Below are positions 5,121 to 9,972 of a DNA stretch of 9,972 bases, in pieces; positions within the stretch are counted from its first letter, which is position 1; each line of letters opens with the position of its first letter. Source of the stretch: a bacterium. Its GTDB lineage: Bacteria > Patescibacteriota > Minisyncoccia > Minisyncoccales > UBA10102. The notes beneath the pieces were generated by a model, which searched no databases, had not been told where the DNA came from, and saw nothing but the letters and a program-made list of their open reading frames with translations. A program made the translations under genes and the position numbers. The DNA is taken from positions 1 through 9,972 of the forward strand of contig JAUSJU010000055.1 in NCBI GenBank assembly GCA_030647175.1. Reading direction: 5' to 3'.

Positions 5121-6206
5121 ATGCCAAAGCTTTTATACGCAAGCACGAAAAACAAAGATATGCGATACGCAGTCAAGACGGACATCATGGACCCGTTCTT
5201 TTTTATTGATACAGGAGAGAATCAATATGTATTCTTGGACCAGAGAGAATTCGAGGTATTCCGAGAAAAGAACAAGAATCTTAGAGTAAGCCCCGTGCTT
5301 TTAGCCTCTCCATTCCTTTCTGCCAAAGAGCTCGGAGCAAAGCTTCTTGAAGAATACGGACTGAAAGGAATATCCATTGATGTTCCCTCAACCTTTCCCC
5401 TCGCATTGGCAGATTTCCTCAGAGAGAAAGGAATGAAGCTCGTACCAGTTCCCCAGATCTTTCCAGAACGCAGCCAGAAAGCTTTAGAGGAAATACAGGC
5501 GATACGCCAAAGCATTCGCAGTACGGAAAAAGCCTTTGCATTGATTGAGAGTATTCTCAGAGTATCCCAGATCCAAGGGAGCTATCTTTCATACCAAGGC
5601 GTACAGCTCACATCTGAGTTCCTGAAGAAAGAAGTGGAGGCCTTGTTTCTGGAAGAAGGCATGGTGAGCGAAGAAGGGATTATTATTTCCACGGGTCCGC
5701 AGACCGCAATTCCTCATCACCTCGGAAAAGGGAAGATACTGGCACACGAACCTTTGGTATGCGATATATTTCCTAAAAGCAAGGAAACAGGATATTTCGC
5801 AGATCTCACAAGAACATTCGTGAAAGGAAATCCCTCAGAATATTTGGTAGAGATGATAGAAGCCGTATTGAAGGCGCAAACCGTAGCACTGCAGGCGGTG
5901 CGGCCAGGAAGCAAGGCAAGCGATGTCCACGAAGCGTGCAGCAACGCATTACGAGATTCGGGGTTTGACGTGGGAGAACAAGGATTCACCCACGGCACAG
6001 GACACGGAGTGGGTCTTGAGGTGCACGAGCCTCCGTTCCTGGGGGCTTCTTCAGAAAGCATTCTTTGCGAAGGAAATGTGATTACGATTGAGCCTGGTTT
6101 GTATTATAATGAGCGAGGCGGAGTCAGAGTAGAAGATATGGCGCTCATTACCTCTCAAGGGATTGAGATACTAAGTTCCTACCCCAAGAACTGGCTCATC
6201 CCGTAA
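5121..6206 (+). CDS. M24-family Xaa-Pro aminopeptidase-like metallopeptidase
   Basis: This 361-aa protein has the pita-bread fold of M24 peptidases, which remove N-terminal residues (typically ahead of proline) using two metal ions. All five expected ligands are visible: D215 (CDIFPK), D228 (FADLTRTF), H295 (HGTGHGVGLE), E324 (TIEPGLY) and E338 (VRVEDM), plus H200 and H302 at the usual substrate-binding places. Residues 1-125 form the shorter creatinase-like N-terminal domain. The two Asp ligands are 13 residues apart because of the DIFPKSKETGYFAD stretch, longer than the 11 of E. coli PepP. ATG 5121 is the first start after the terminator; there is no Shine-Dalgarno site, and a weak extended -10 (TGCTAGCTT, 5100-5108) would give a very short leader. 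The M20 gene starts 5 nt after the stop, so the two form a peptide-degradation operon. Confidence 0.9.
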   Translation: MPKLLYASTKNKDMRYAVKTDIMDPFFFIDTGENQYVFLDQREFEVFREKNKNLRVSPVLLASPFLSAKELGAKLLEEYGLKGISIDVPSTFPLALADFLREKGMKLVPVPQIFPERSQKALEEIQAIRQSIRSTEKAFALIESILRVSQIQGSYLSYQGVQLTSEFLKKEVEALFLEEGMVSEEGIIISTGPQTAIPHHLGKGKILAHEPLVCDIFPKSKETGYFADLTRTFVKGNPSEYLVEMIEAVLKAQTVALQAVRPGSKASDVHEACSNALRDSGFDVGEQGFTHGTGHGVGLEVHEPPFLGASSESILCEGNVITIEPGLYYNERGGVRVEDMALITSQGIEILSSYPKNWLIP

Positions 6207-6211
6207 CCAGT

Positions 6212-7300
6212 ATGCGAGAGATTCTTCAAAAACTCATTTCCTACAGGACGACGAGAGACAATCCAGAGGAGATCAACAAGGCATTCCAGTACATCGCCTC
6301 GCTTTTTGACAAGAGCGTTTTTGACGTACAGGATTTTGAGCACAACGGAACGTATTCCCAGCTCGTTTCTTTCAAGGGGAAAGATGCATTACATCCTCGT
6401 ATTCTACTGAACGGCCATCTTGATGTGGTGCCAGCAGATAATGAGGAACAATATGAGATGCGCACAGAAGGAACCAAGGCATTCGGAAGAGGAACTTCTG
6501 ACATGAAGGGAATGTGCACGGTACTGATTGAGGCAATGAGAGAGTTGGGCAAGGGAACAAATCCACCAGATGTCGCTCTTTTGCTTACAGGAGATGAGGA
6601 AGTGGGAGGGGAAGACGGGGTTGGATATGTGATACGGGAGACGAGTATGCGTCCTCAGTTCGTGGCGTGTGCAGACACGTCAGACGAGGACGGGCATGTT
6701 ATGGTGACCAAAGAAAAAGGCTCTGTATGGGTGGAGATGAAGGCAGAGGGTAGAACTGCGCACGGAGCATATCCATGGAGAGGAGAAAATGCTTTAGAGA
6801 AGCTCGTGGCAGCAATAGAGAAGATCAAGCAATGGGTGGGTCCTATGGAGCCGGACGCATGGAAGACGACCGTGAACGTTGCCGTGCTGGAAACTTCAAA
6901 CAAGACTCCTAACAAGGTTCCTGCTGACGCTCGTGGCATACTTGATATCCGTTTTACTGAAGCTACGGCCAAGACTCCGCAAGAGCTCATAGAGAAGATT
7001 CGTGCCCTCGTGCCGGAGGTTTCTGTGCATGGAGAGACGAATGGATCTCTTCTTGTCGTAGATGAGAACAATCCTTTCTTGCAAACCTTTAAACGCACTA
7101 CAGAGTCGATAATCGAAAAAAAAGTTATTATGAGGATTGAACATGGAGCGACGGATGCGAGATACTTTGCGGAAATCGGAGTGCCGACCGTCATCTTCGG
7201 AGCAATAGGAGGGGGATGGCATGCTCCTGGCGAATGGATTGATCTGGAAAGCCTTGAGCAGAGCAAGAACATCTTGACAAGGTTTTTGGCTAGCGTATGA
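6212..7300 (+). CDS. M20-family metallopeptidase (ArgE/DapE/CPG2-like)
   Basis: This 362-aa protein carries the complete M20 zinc-hydrolase signature: LLNGHLDVVP with H69 and D71, GRGTSDMKG with bridging ligand D97, TGDEEVGG with catalytic base E129 and ligand E130, CADTSDEDG with probable ligand D155, AHGAYP with H184 in the lid/dimerisation domain, and HAPGEW with ligand H337. Residues about 172-280 are the inserted dimerisation domain; the rest is the catalytic domain. Members hydrolyse acyl-amino acids, succinyl-diaminopimelate or small peptides. Next to an M24 aminopeptidase, a dipeptidase or acyl-peptide role is plausible, but the annotation should stay at family level. ATG 6212 lies 5 nt after the M24 stop and lacks a Shine-Dalgarno site. 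The last codons contain the promoter of the downstream RNA. Confidence 0.92.
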   Translation: MREILQKLISYRTTRDNPEEINKAFQYIASLFDKSVFDVQDFEHNGTYSQLVSFKGKDALHPRILLNGHLDVVPADNEEQYEMRTEGTKAFGRGTSDMKGMCTVLIEAMRELGKGTNPPDVALLLTGDEEVGGEDGVGYVIRETSMRPQFVACADTSDEDGHVMVTKEKGSVWVEMKAEGRTAHGAYPWRGENALEKLVAAIEKIKQWVGPMEPDAWKTTVNVAVLETSNKTPNKVPADARGILDIRFTEATAKTPQELIEKIRALVPEVSVHGETNGSLLVVDENNPFLQTFKRTTESIIEKKVIMRIEHGATDARYFAEIGVPTVIFGAIGGGWHAPGEWIDLESLEQSKNILTRFLASV

Positions 7301-7301
7301 T
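7274..7301 (+). promoter_or_regulatory. Promoter of the large RNA candidate, inside the M20 gene end
   Basis: TTGACA (7274-7279) and TATGAT (7296-7301) with a 16-bp spacer. The -10 overlaps the TGA stop of the M20 gene. Expected +1 is about 7308. Confidence 0.75.
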
Positions 7302-7307
7302 TTATTA

Positions 7308-7628
7308 AAGTTCTTTTAGGGAAAGTATATCTATCCAGTAATCCGCGGGATAAGCTGTTCTCCTTTGTGAGACATACGCACCCGCCACAACGCAAAAATA
7401 CTGGGTTTGGATACTTTTCCGCAAGGAGATGATAGCCTATGAGTGTTTCTGGCTCCAGTAGGAGCAATGCTAGATCCCTAATGCGAAAGCATTAAAGGCC
7501 TACCTTCTTTGTGCTTTTCAGGAAAGAGGTTCTCAGATGAATTCTGGACTTCCACCTTAGTACATTTTCGCCGGTAGCATCGTCTCTCCAAGAGGGGATA
7601 CCAACAATGGTATCCCCTTTTCTTTTTA
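7308..7628 (+). ncRNA. Candidate large structured RNA, about 320 nt, unknown class
   Basis: The stretch has its own promoter and terminator and no credible ORF, and it folds into nested long-range helices. The 5' domain has P1, GGGAAAGTAT (7319-7328) with ATACTTTTCC (7411-7420), 10 bp; inside it P2, CCAGTA (7335-7340) with TACTGG (7399-7404); inside that P3, GCGGG (7345-7349) with CCCGC (7381-7385); and a TCTC/GAGA hairpin (7359-7372). The 3' domain is closed by GGAGATGATAG (7425-7435, two bulges) with CGTCTCTCC (7581-7589). It contains GCTCC/GGAGC (7452-7465), TAATGC-GAAA-GCATTA with a GNRA tetraloop (7479-7494), a bulged helix 7503-7529 and CAGA/TCTG (7534-7546). I find no RNase P, tmRNA, SRP or T-box signature. 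An 18-codon ORF (7439-7495) with a distant AAGGAG exists inside, but the helices explain the sequence better. Confidence 0.65.
7594..7628 (+). terminator. Intrinsic terminator of the large RNA candidate
   Basis: GGGGATACCA (7594-7603) pairs perfectly with TGGTATCCCC (7608-7617) around a 4-nt loop, followed by TTTTCTTTTT. Confidence 0.93.
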
Positions 7629-7635
7629 ATAGGTC

Positions 7636-7663
7636 TTGACAATACCTTTTGATTTTCTATACT
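7636..7663 (+). promoter_or_regulatory. Promoter of the leaderless 25-codon unit at 7671
   Basis: TTGACA (7636-7641) and TATACT (7658-7663) with a 16-bp spacer. ATG 7671 is 7 nt after the -10, the same geometry as the unit at 4542-4577. Confidence 0.8.
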
Positions 7664-7670
7664 ACATACT

Positions 7671-7748
7671 ATGCAAAAAGGCCTCAGGCAAATCTTGGTC
7701 TTGAACCTCATTACCCTTTCCCAAGGGAGGTCTTTTCATGGAGCATAA
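7671..7748 (+). CDS. Possible leaderless 25-aa ORF, or small RNA
   Basis: ATG 7671 coincides with the expected transcript start and opens 25 codons ending TAA 7746-7748. The peptide contains LRQILVLNLITLSQGR, which is hydrophobic in the middle. The RNA has a hairpin CCCTT (7714-7718)/AAGGG (7723-7727) starting 43 nt after the ATG, almost the same hairpin at almost the same offset as in the 4577 unit. The 3' arm of that hairpin is part of an AGGGAGG ribosome binding site 7 nt before ATG 7738, which opens a five-codon frame (MEHKN) ending at 7755. The unit ends at the terminator 7776-7800, so the transcript is about 130 nt. It could be a micro-gene, a leader-peptide device or a small regulatory RNA; the sequence alone does not decide. 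Confidence 0.4.
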   Translation: MQKGLRQILVLNLITLSQGRSFHGA

Positions 7749-7775
7749 GAACTAAGCATTCATCGAAAGAAAAGG

Positions 7776-7800
7776 CCTCCCCGAACAGGGAGGTTTTTTC
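7776..7800 (+). terminator. Intrinsic terminator of the 7671 unit
   Basis: CCTCCC (7776-7781) pairs with GGGAGG (7788-7793) around a 6-nt loop, followed by TTTTTTC. Confidence 0.88.
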
Positions 7801-7825
7801 TTGTATCCCAGCACCACGAGGAACG

Positions 7826-7897
7826 TTTGAGAGTCGCTTAGAGCTTTTTGGAGAGTTCTGAGCGGCTCTCAAAAGAGAGTCAGCACCTTTCAAAAGG
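7826..7897 (+). promoter_or_regulatory. Leader of the 55-aa gene with competing hairpins
   Basis: TTTGAGAGTCGCT (7826-7838) pairs with AGCGGCTCTCAAA (7861-7873) over 13 bp with one G-U, and the helix continues inward (7839-7845 with 7854-7860) to about 20 bp. The same 3' arm segment GGCTCTC (7864-7870) can instead pair with GAGAGTC (7875-7881) across an AAAA loop. A third small stem, CCTT/AAGG (7886-7889/7894-7897), covers part of the Shine-Dalgarno site. CAGCACC flanks the big hairpin on both sides (7809-7815, 7881-7887). I find no clear promoter between 7800 and 7826. Confidence 0.6.
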
Positions 7898-7905
7898 AGA
7901 AGAGA

Positions 7906-8073
7906 ATGGATACTTTCATTGATAAAACTCCTGAGAGCAGGCTTTTAACGAAGTTCCATTCCATTCAAGCACGAATAGGGAAGGTTGCTCTTTCCCCGAA
8001 GGAAAAAGAGGCCGCCCAGCGTGCATTGGAAAGGACACGAGAAGAGTTAAAACAAATGGGAGTTTCGGTCTAA
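7906..8073 (+). CDS. Small protein of unknown function, 55 aa
   Basis: ATG 7906 is preceded by AAGGAG (7894-7899) at six-base spacing, and the frame runs 55 codons to TAA 8071-8073. The protein begins MDTFIDKTPESRLLTKFHSI. The second half (SPKEKEAAQRALERTREELK, about residues 30-49) is highly charged and should be an amphipathic or coiled helix. No Cys, Trp, membrane segment or signal is present, so it is probably soluble and cytosolic. I do not recognise a family; a role as a nucleic-acid or protein-binding regulator would be a guess. The gene is a single unit with a long structured leader and its own terminator, so post-transcriptional control is plausible. Confidence 0.7.
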   Translation: MDTFIDKTPESRLLTKFHSIQARIGKVALSPKEKEAAQRALERTREELKQMGVSV

Positions 8074-8099
8074 TAAAAATACCTCCCAATCCTTTCATA

Positions 8100-8132
8100 G
8101 GGCTATCTGGTTTTCCAGAAAGCCCTTTTTTC
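8100..8132 (+). terminator. Intrinsic terminator of the 55-aa gene
   Basis: GGGCT (8100-8104) with AGCCC (8121-8125), then an A-A mismatch, then TCTGG (8106-8110) with CCAGA (8115-8119), a TTTT loop, and TTTTTTC after the stem. Confidence 0.92.
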
Positions 8133-8140
8133 TTTACAAT
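8112..8140 (+). promoter_or_regulatory. Leaderless promoter of tatD, overlapping a terminator
   Basis: TACAAT (8135-8140) is a near-consensus -10, with a weak TTTCCA (8112-8117) 17 bp upstream inside the preceding terminator stem. Expected +1 is within 1-2 nt of ATG 8149, and no Shine-Dalgarno site is present, so the mRNA is probably leaderless. Confidence 0.6.
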
Positions 8141-8148
8141 GAACACAT

Positions 8149-9015
8149 ATGTTTATTGATACCCATTGCCACCTCAACTTCAGCGCTTTTAAGGAAGACA
8201 GAGACAGAATTATAAAGGAAGCGCTGGAAAAGGGCATGCAGATCATTATGCCAAGCACTCAGTACTCTACCTCAAAGAGGGCCGTGGAAATCGCAGAGCG
8301 ATATTCCGAGGGAGTATATGCTGGCATAGGATTGCACCCCATCCATGTGGACGCGAGAACCGTAGACGTACAGGAGGTGGAGTCTGAAGAAAAGGAAGGG
8401 CAGCCGTGGATGACCTTTGACACAAGAGGAGAGGAGTTTGATTATCAGGTATATAAAGACCTCGTAGCAAGCAAGAAAGTGGTTGCAGTAGGAGAGTGCG
8501 GGCTTGACTACTACTATCAGCCCAAAGGATCCCAGAAGCGCATAGAGTTTCAAGCACGGCAGAAAGCTGTATTTGAACAGCATATCAATCTCTCTCTAGA
8601 ACAGGATCTCCCCCTTATCATCCATTGCAGGAAAGCCCACGACGATCTTCTTGAAATGCTTGAAAGATACAGAGGGAAAGTGAGAGGAGTCGTGCATTGT
8701 TACACGGGATCTCAAGAACAGGCACTCAAGTTCCTGGATTTTGGATTCTACTTTGGGTTTAACGGCCTCATCTTTAAAAAAGTCCTTGCTCTTCCCAGTC
8801 CAGAGGAAGTAATCGCTTCTCTTCCTTTAGATCGCATTCTTTTGGAAACAGATGCTCCATATCTATCTCCTCCCCAAGCGCATACCGAAAGAAATGAGCC
8901 ATTGTTTGTGCGATACGTTGCAGAAGAGATAGCTAGGATCAAAAAACTTCCCGTAGAGGAAGTTTCTCGTGTCACGACAGCGAACGCCAGAACTCTCTTT
9001 GCCCTTCCTTCTTAA
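8149..9015 (+). CDS. tatD: TatD-family metal-dependent hydrolase / DNase
   Basis: This 288-aa TIM-barrel metallohydrolase of the TatD family acts as a 3'-5' exonuclease on damaged DNA in characterised bacterial members. The metal ligands are visible in order: H6 and H8 (DTHCHL), E116 (GECGLDYYY), H159 (IIHCRKA), H183 (VVHCYTG) and D235 (ETDAPYL). The C-terminus keeps the usual helix with TTANARTLFAL. Compared with typical members of about 260 aa, the region after GLHP (residues about 68-102) carries an acidic insertion of roughly 25 residues (VDVQEVESEEKEG). ATG 8149 directly precedes the DTHCHL motif, so the start is secure. The stop overlaps that of the convergent hsp20 gene, with no terminator between them. 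Confidence 0.94.
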   Translation: MFIDTHCHLNFSAFKEDRDRIIKEALEKGMQIIMPSTQYSTSKRAVEIAERYSEGVYAGIGLHPIHVDARTVDVQEVESEEKEGQPWMTFDTRGEEFDYQVYKDLVASKKVVAVGECGLDYYYQPKGSQKRIEFQARQKAVFEQHINLSLEQDLPLIIHCRKAHDDLLEMLERYRGKVRGVVHCYTGSQEQALKFLDFGFYFGFNGLIFKKVLALPSPEEVIASLPLDRILLETDAPYLSPPQAHTERNEPLFVRYVAEEIARIKKLPVEEVSRVTTANARTLFALPS

Positions 9016-9539
9016 GAGAGTTTGATCTTCTTCACTTTCTGGCGGTTTATCTTGGGAAGCCGCAGGGTCAAAACACCGTCCTGGAATGAGGCCTCTGCTC
9101 TGTTTGAGTCAACTTCCTCAGGAAGAATGATCTGGCGGGAAAAGCTTCCCCAGAAGCATTCTTGGTGGATGTAGTTTTTCTTTTCTTCTTTCACGAGGTT
9201 CTGGCGCTCTCCTTTAATGGTCACCATGTCGTTCTCAATGGCAATGTCTAGATCCTCTGGTCTTACTCCAGCTACCGCCGATTGCACCACGACGTCGTCT
9301 GCCGTCTGGTAGACGTCTACGGTAAGCTCTCCGTCTTCAAACCACTGGTCCATGGGGGATCGTTCCTCAGGCCCCTCTTTTTTAACAGAAGTTTCGCCCG
9401 CAACTTTTATCTTCTTTACCGTTTCCTGCTTCTGCCTTGGAGCCCTCGTTTTCTTTGGCTTGGGCTCTTCCTCCTGCTTTTCCTCGAGCCCCTCTTCCAA
9501 GCTCATAGACCCCTTGAGTTTTTCAAAAAATGACGACAT
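9012..9539 (-). CDS. Small heat shock protein, Hsp20/alpha-crystallin family
   Basis: The 175-aa protein is an ATP-independent chaperone that holds unfolding proteins. The alpha-crystallin domain occupies about residues 68-165: ELTVDVYQTADDVVVQSAVA, then GVRPEDLDIAIENDMVTIKG, a FWGSFSRQIILPEEVD strand pair, and the signature DGVLTLRLPK near the end. The tail KKIKLS contains an I-x-L motif of the kind used for oligomer contacts. Residues about 12-62 are an unusual extension rich in Lys, Glu and Pro (EEKQEEEPKPKKTRAPRQKQ), probably disordered. The start at 9539 (MSSFFEKLKG) is chosen because the further upstream frame runs into the PrsW-like gene, whose stop is 8 nt away. No Shine-Dalgarno site is present; TAATAC (9550-9545) is a weak possible -10 that would give a leaderless transcript. 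Confidence 0.9.
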   Translation of the reverse strand: MSSFFEKLKGSMSLEEGLEEKQEEEPKPKKTRAPRQKQETVKKIKVAGETSVKKEGPEERSPMDQWFEDGELTVDVYQTADDVVVQSAVAGVRPEDLDIAIENDMVTIKGERQNLVKEEKKNYIHQECFWGSFSRQIILPEEVDSNRAEASFQDGVLTLRLPKINRQKVKKIKLS

Positions 9540-9547
9540 ATGATGTA

Positions 9548-9972
9548 TTACGATTTGATTGGTTGTAGCTTGGAGATAGCGAACGGCACGTAGGAGGCCA
9601 GGAACAAAATGATGGCCATGGGAACCGCGTAGCGCCATATCTCCGTACCTTGTATTATATAGAGATTGAAAAGTCCGTGCAAGAACGTGGCTCCCATAAA
9701 CCCCCAGAGAGGGCGTTTCATGACAATAGAGACTCCGAGGAATCCCGCAACCAAGGCGTGCAAGAATACAGCTCCAACGAACCGGAACACGCTCAAGGAA
9801 GCCAAAGAGAGAAAGGGAGAGTAGCTGCTGAACCCTGCCAAGATGAGGGTGTTCTCCAATGCGGCGAATCCCAAAGCTCCCACAATCATATAGAGAGGGA
9901 TATCAATGGGTTCATCCACAACCCGTTTCTTGAGGACCGAAAGGCGCACTGCCCCGTACTTCAAGAATTCTT
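9548..9972 (-). CDS. PrsW-like intramembrane protease family protein, 5' truncated
   Basis: The frame is open to the right edge, so the N-terminus is missing; a TTG at 9964 is in frame but unlikely to be the start. The visible part has VVDEPIDIPLYMIVGALGFAALENTL, a conserved PrsW-family block, followed by FLHALVAGFLG and FLHGLFNLYII, the two His-containing membrane segments. About four hydrophobic helices are present. The EE motif expected upstream is only partly visible: the outermost complete codon is Glu, giving EFLKYG. PrsW (CPBP/abortive-infection-like superfamily) proteases cleave membrane proteins such as anti-sigma factors. The hsp20 gene begins 8 nt downstream, so the two are probably cotranscribed, linking membrane proteolysis with a stress chaperone. 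Substrate unknown. Confidence 0.8.
   Translation of the reverse strand, partial: EFLKYGAVRLSVLKKRVVDEPIDIPLYMIVGALGFAALENTLILAGFSSYSPFLSLASLSVFRFVGAVFLHALVAGFLGVSIVMKRPLWGFMGATFLHGLFNLYIIQGTEIWRYAVPMAIILFLASYVPFAISKLQPIKS

Noticed and set aside
4609..5142. 177-codon open frame on the minus strand
   Set aside because: No ribosome binding site or promoter, an overlap with the M24 start, no recognisable motifs, and all terminators and good ribosome binding sites in this stretch are on the plus strand.
6655..7467. 270-codon open frame on the minus strand
   Set aside because: It is antisense to the M20 peptidase gene, whose catalytic residues are all intact, so it is a codon-bias shadow.
7439..7495. 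18-codon ORF with AAGGAG ten bases upstream
   Set aside because: It lies within the folded 3' domain of the large RNA candidate, its end is a GNRA-capped hairpin, and the spacing is long. Noted in the RNA entry only.
7301..7628. RNase P RNA or tmRNA identity for the large RNA
   Set aside because: The RNase P core (GAGGAAAGTC-type), the tmRNA tRNA-like 3' end (GGTTCAAATCC-type) and a CCA end are all absent.
7649..7861. 70-codon plus-strand frame across 7649-7861
   Set aside because: It starts inside a promoter, crosses a terminator and has no ribosome binding site.
7809..7887. CAGCACC direct repeats as insertion footprints around the 7826-7873 hairpin
   Set aside because: Seven bases is short, no transposase or longer inverted termini are present, and the hairpin is better explained as an RNA leader.

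Overview
The window reads as a compact bacterial chromosome segment, most likely from a Patescibacteria/CPR lineage (Parcubacteria-like). This assignment is inferred from gene content, small gene size, 5-8 nt intergenic gaps and frequent absence of Shine-Dalgarno sites; there is no rRNA marker here. GC looks close to 50 percent. TGA and TAA both serve as stops, so the standard bacterial code fits. I see no transposase, CRISPR array, tRNA, rRNA or phage gene.

Layout. Positions 1-1486 (+) hold the 3' end of an M16-family zinc peptidase gene followed by an AI-2E/PerM-family membrane transporter. Positions 1483-1823 are a self-contained unit: a strong sigma70-type promoter, an 83-aa unknown protein and an intrinsic terminator. 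Then comes metG (1850-3544, +), convergent with a 227-aa unknown protein (3571-4254, -), with a hairpin terminator between them. From 4295 to 5100 there is no conventional long gene. Instead I see two back-to-back divergent promoters, a promoter-hairpin-terminator RNA unit (4369-4530), a second promoter with a leaderless 25-codon ORF or small RNA (4577-4711), and two tiny ORFs with excellent ribosome binding sites (4843-4920 and 4993-5076) ended by a terminator. Positions 5121-7300 (+) carry an M24 Xaa-Pro-type aminopeptidase and an M20 metallopeptidase as an operon.

Positions 7301-8132 are again RNA-dense: a roughly 320-nt candidate structured RNA with its own promoter and terminator (7308-7628), another leaderless 25-codon unit (7671-7800), and a 55-aa unknown protein whose leader forms competing hairpins (7826-8073). 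The tatD-family nuclease gene (8149-9015, +) follows. It is convergent with an Hsp20 gene (9012-9539, -), which lies 8 nt downstream of a PrsW-like membrane protease cut by the right edge (9548-9972, -).

Functional reading. The recognisable genes are housekeeping: translation (MetG), peptide turnover (M16, M24, M20), DNA quality control (TatD) and envelope/stress functions (AI-2E, PrsW-like, Hsp20). The interest lies in the non-coding parts. About 1.7 kb of a 10-kb window in a compact genome is occupied by six or seven short transcription units with near-consensus promoters and intrinsic terminators, encoding structured RNAs and/or very small proteins. Two initiation styles also separate clearly: housekeeping genes start without a Shine-Dalgarno site (apparently leaderless, or a few nt after an upstream stop), whereas the unknown small proteins carry strong AAGGAGG-type sites.
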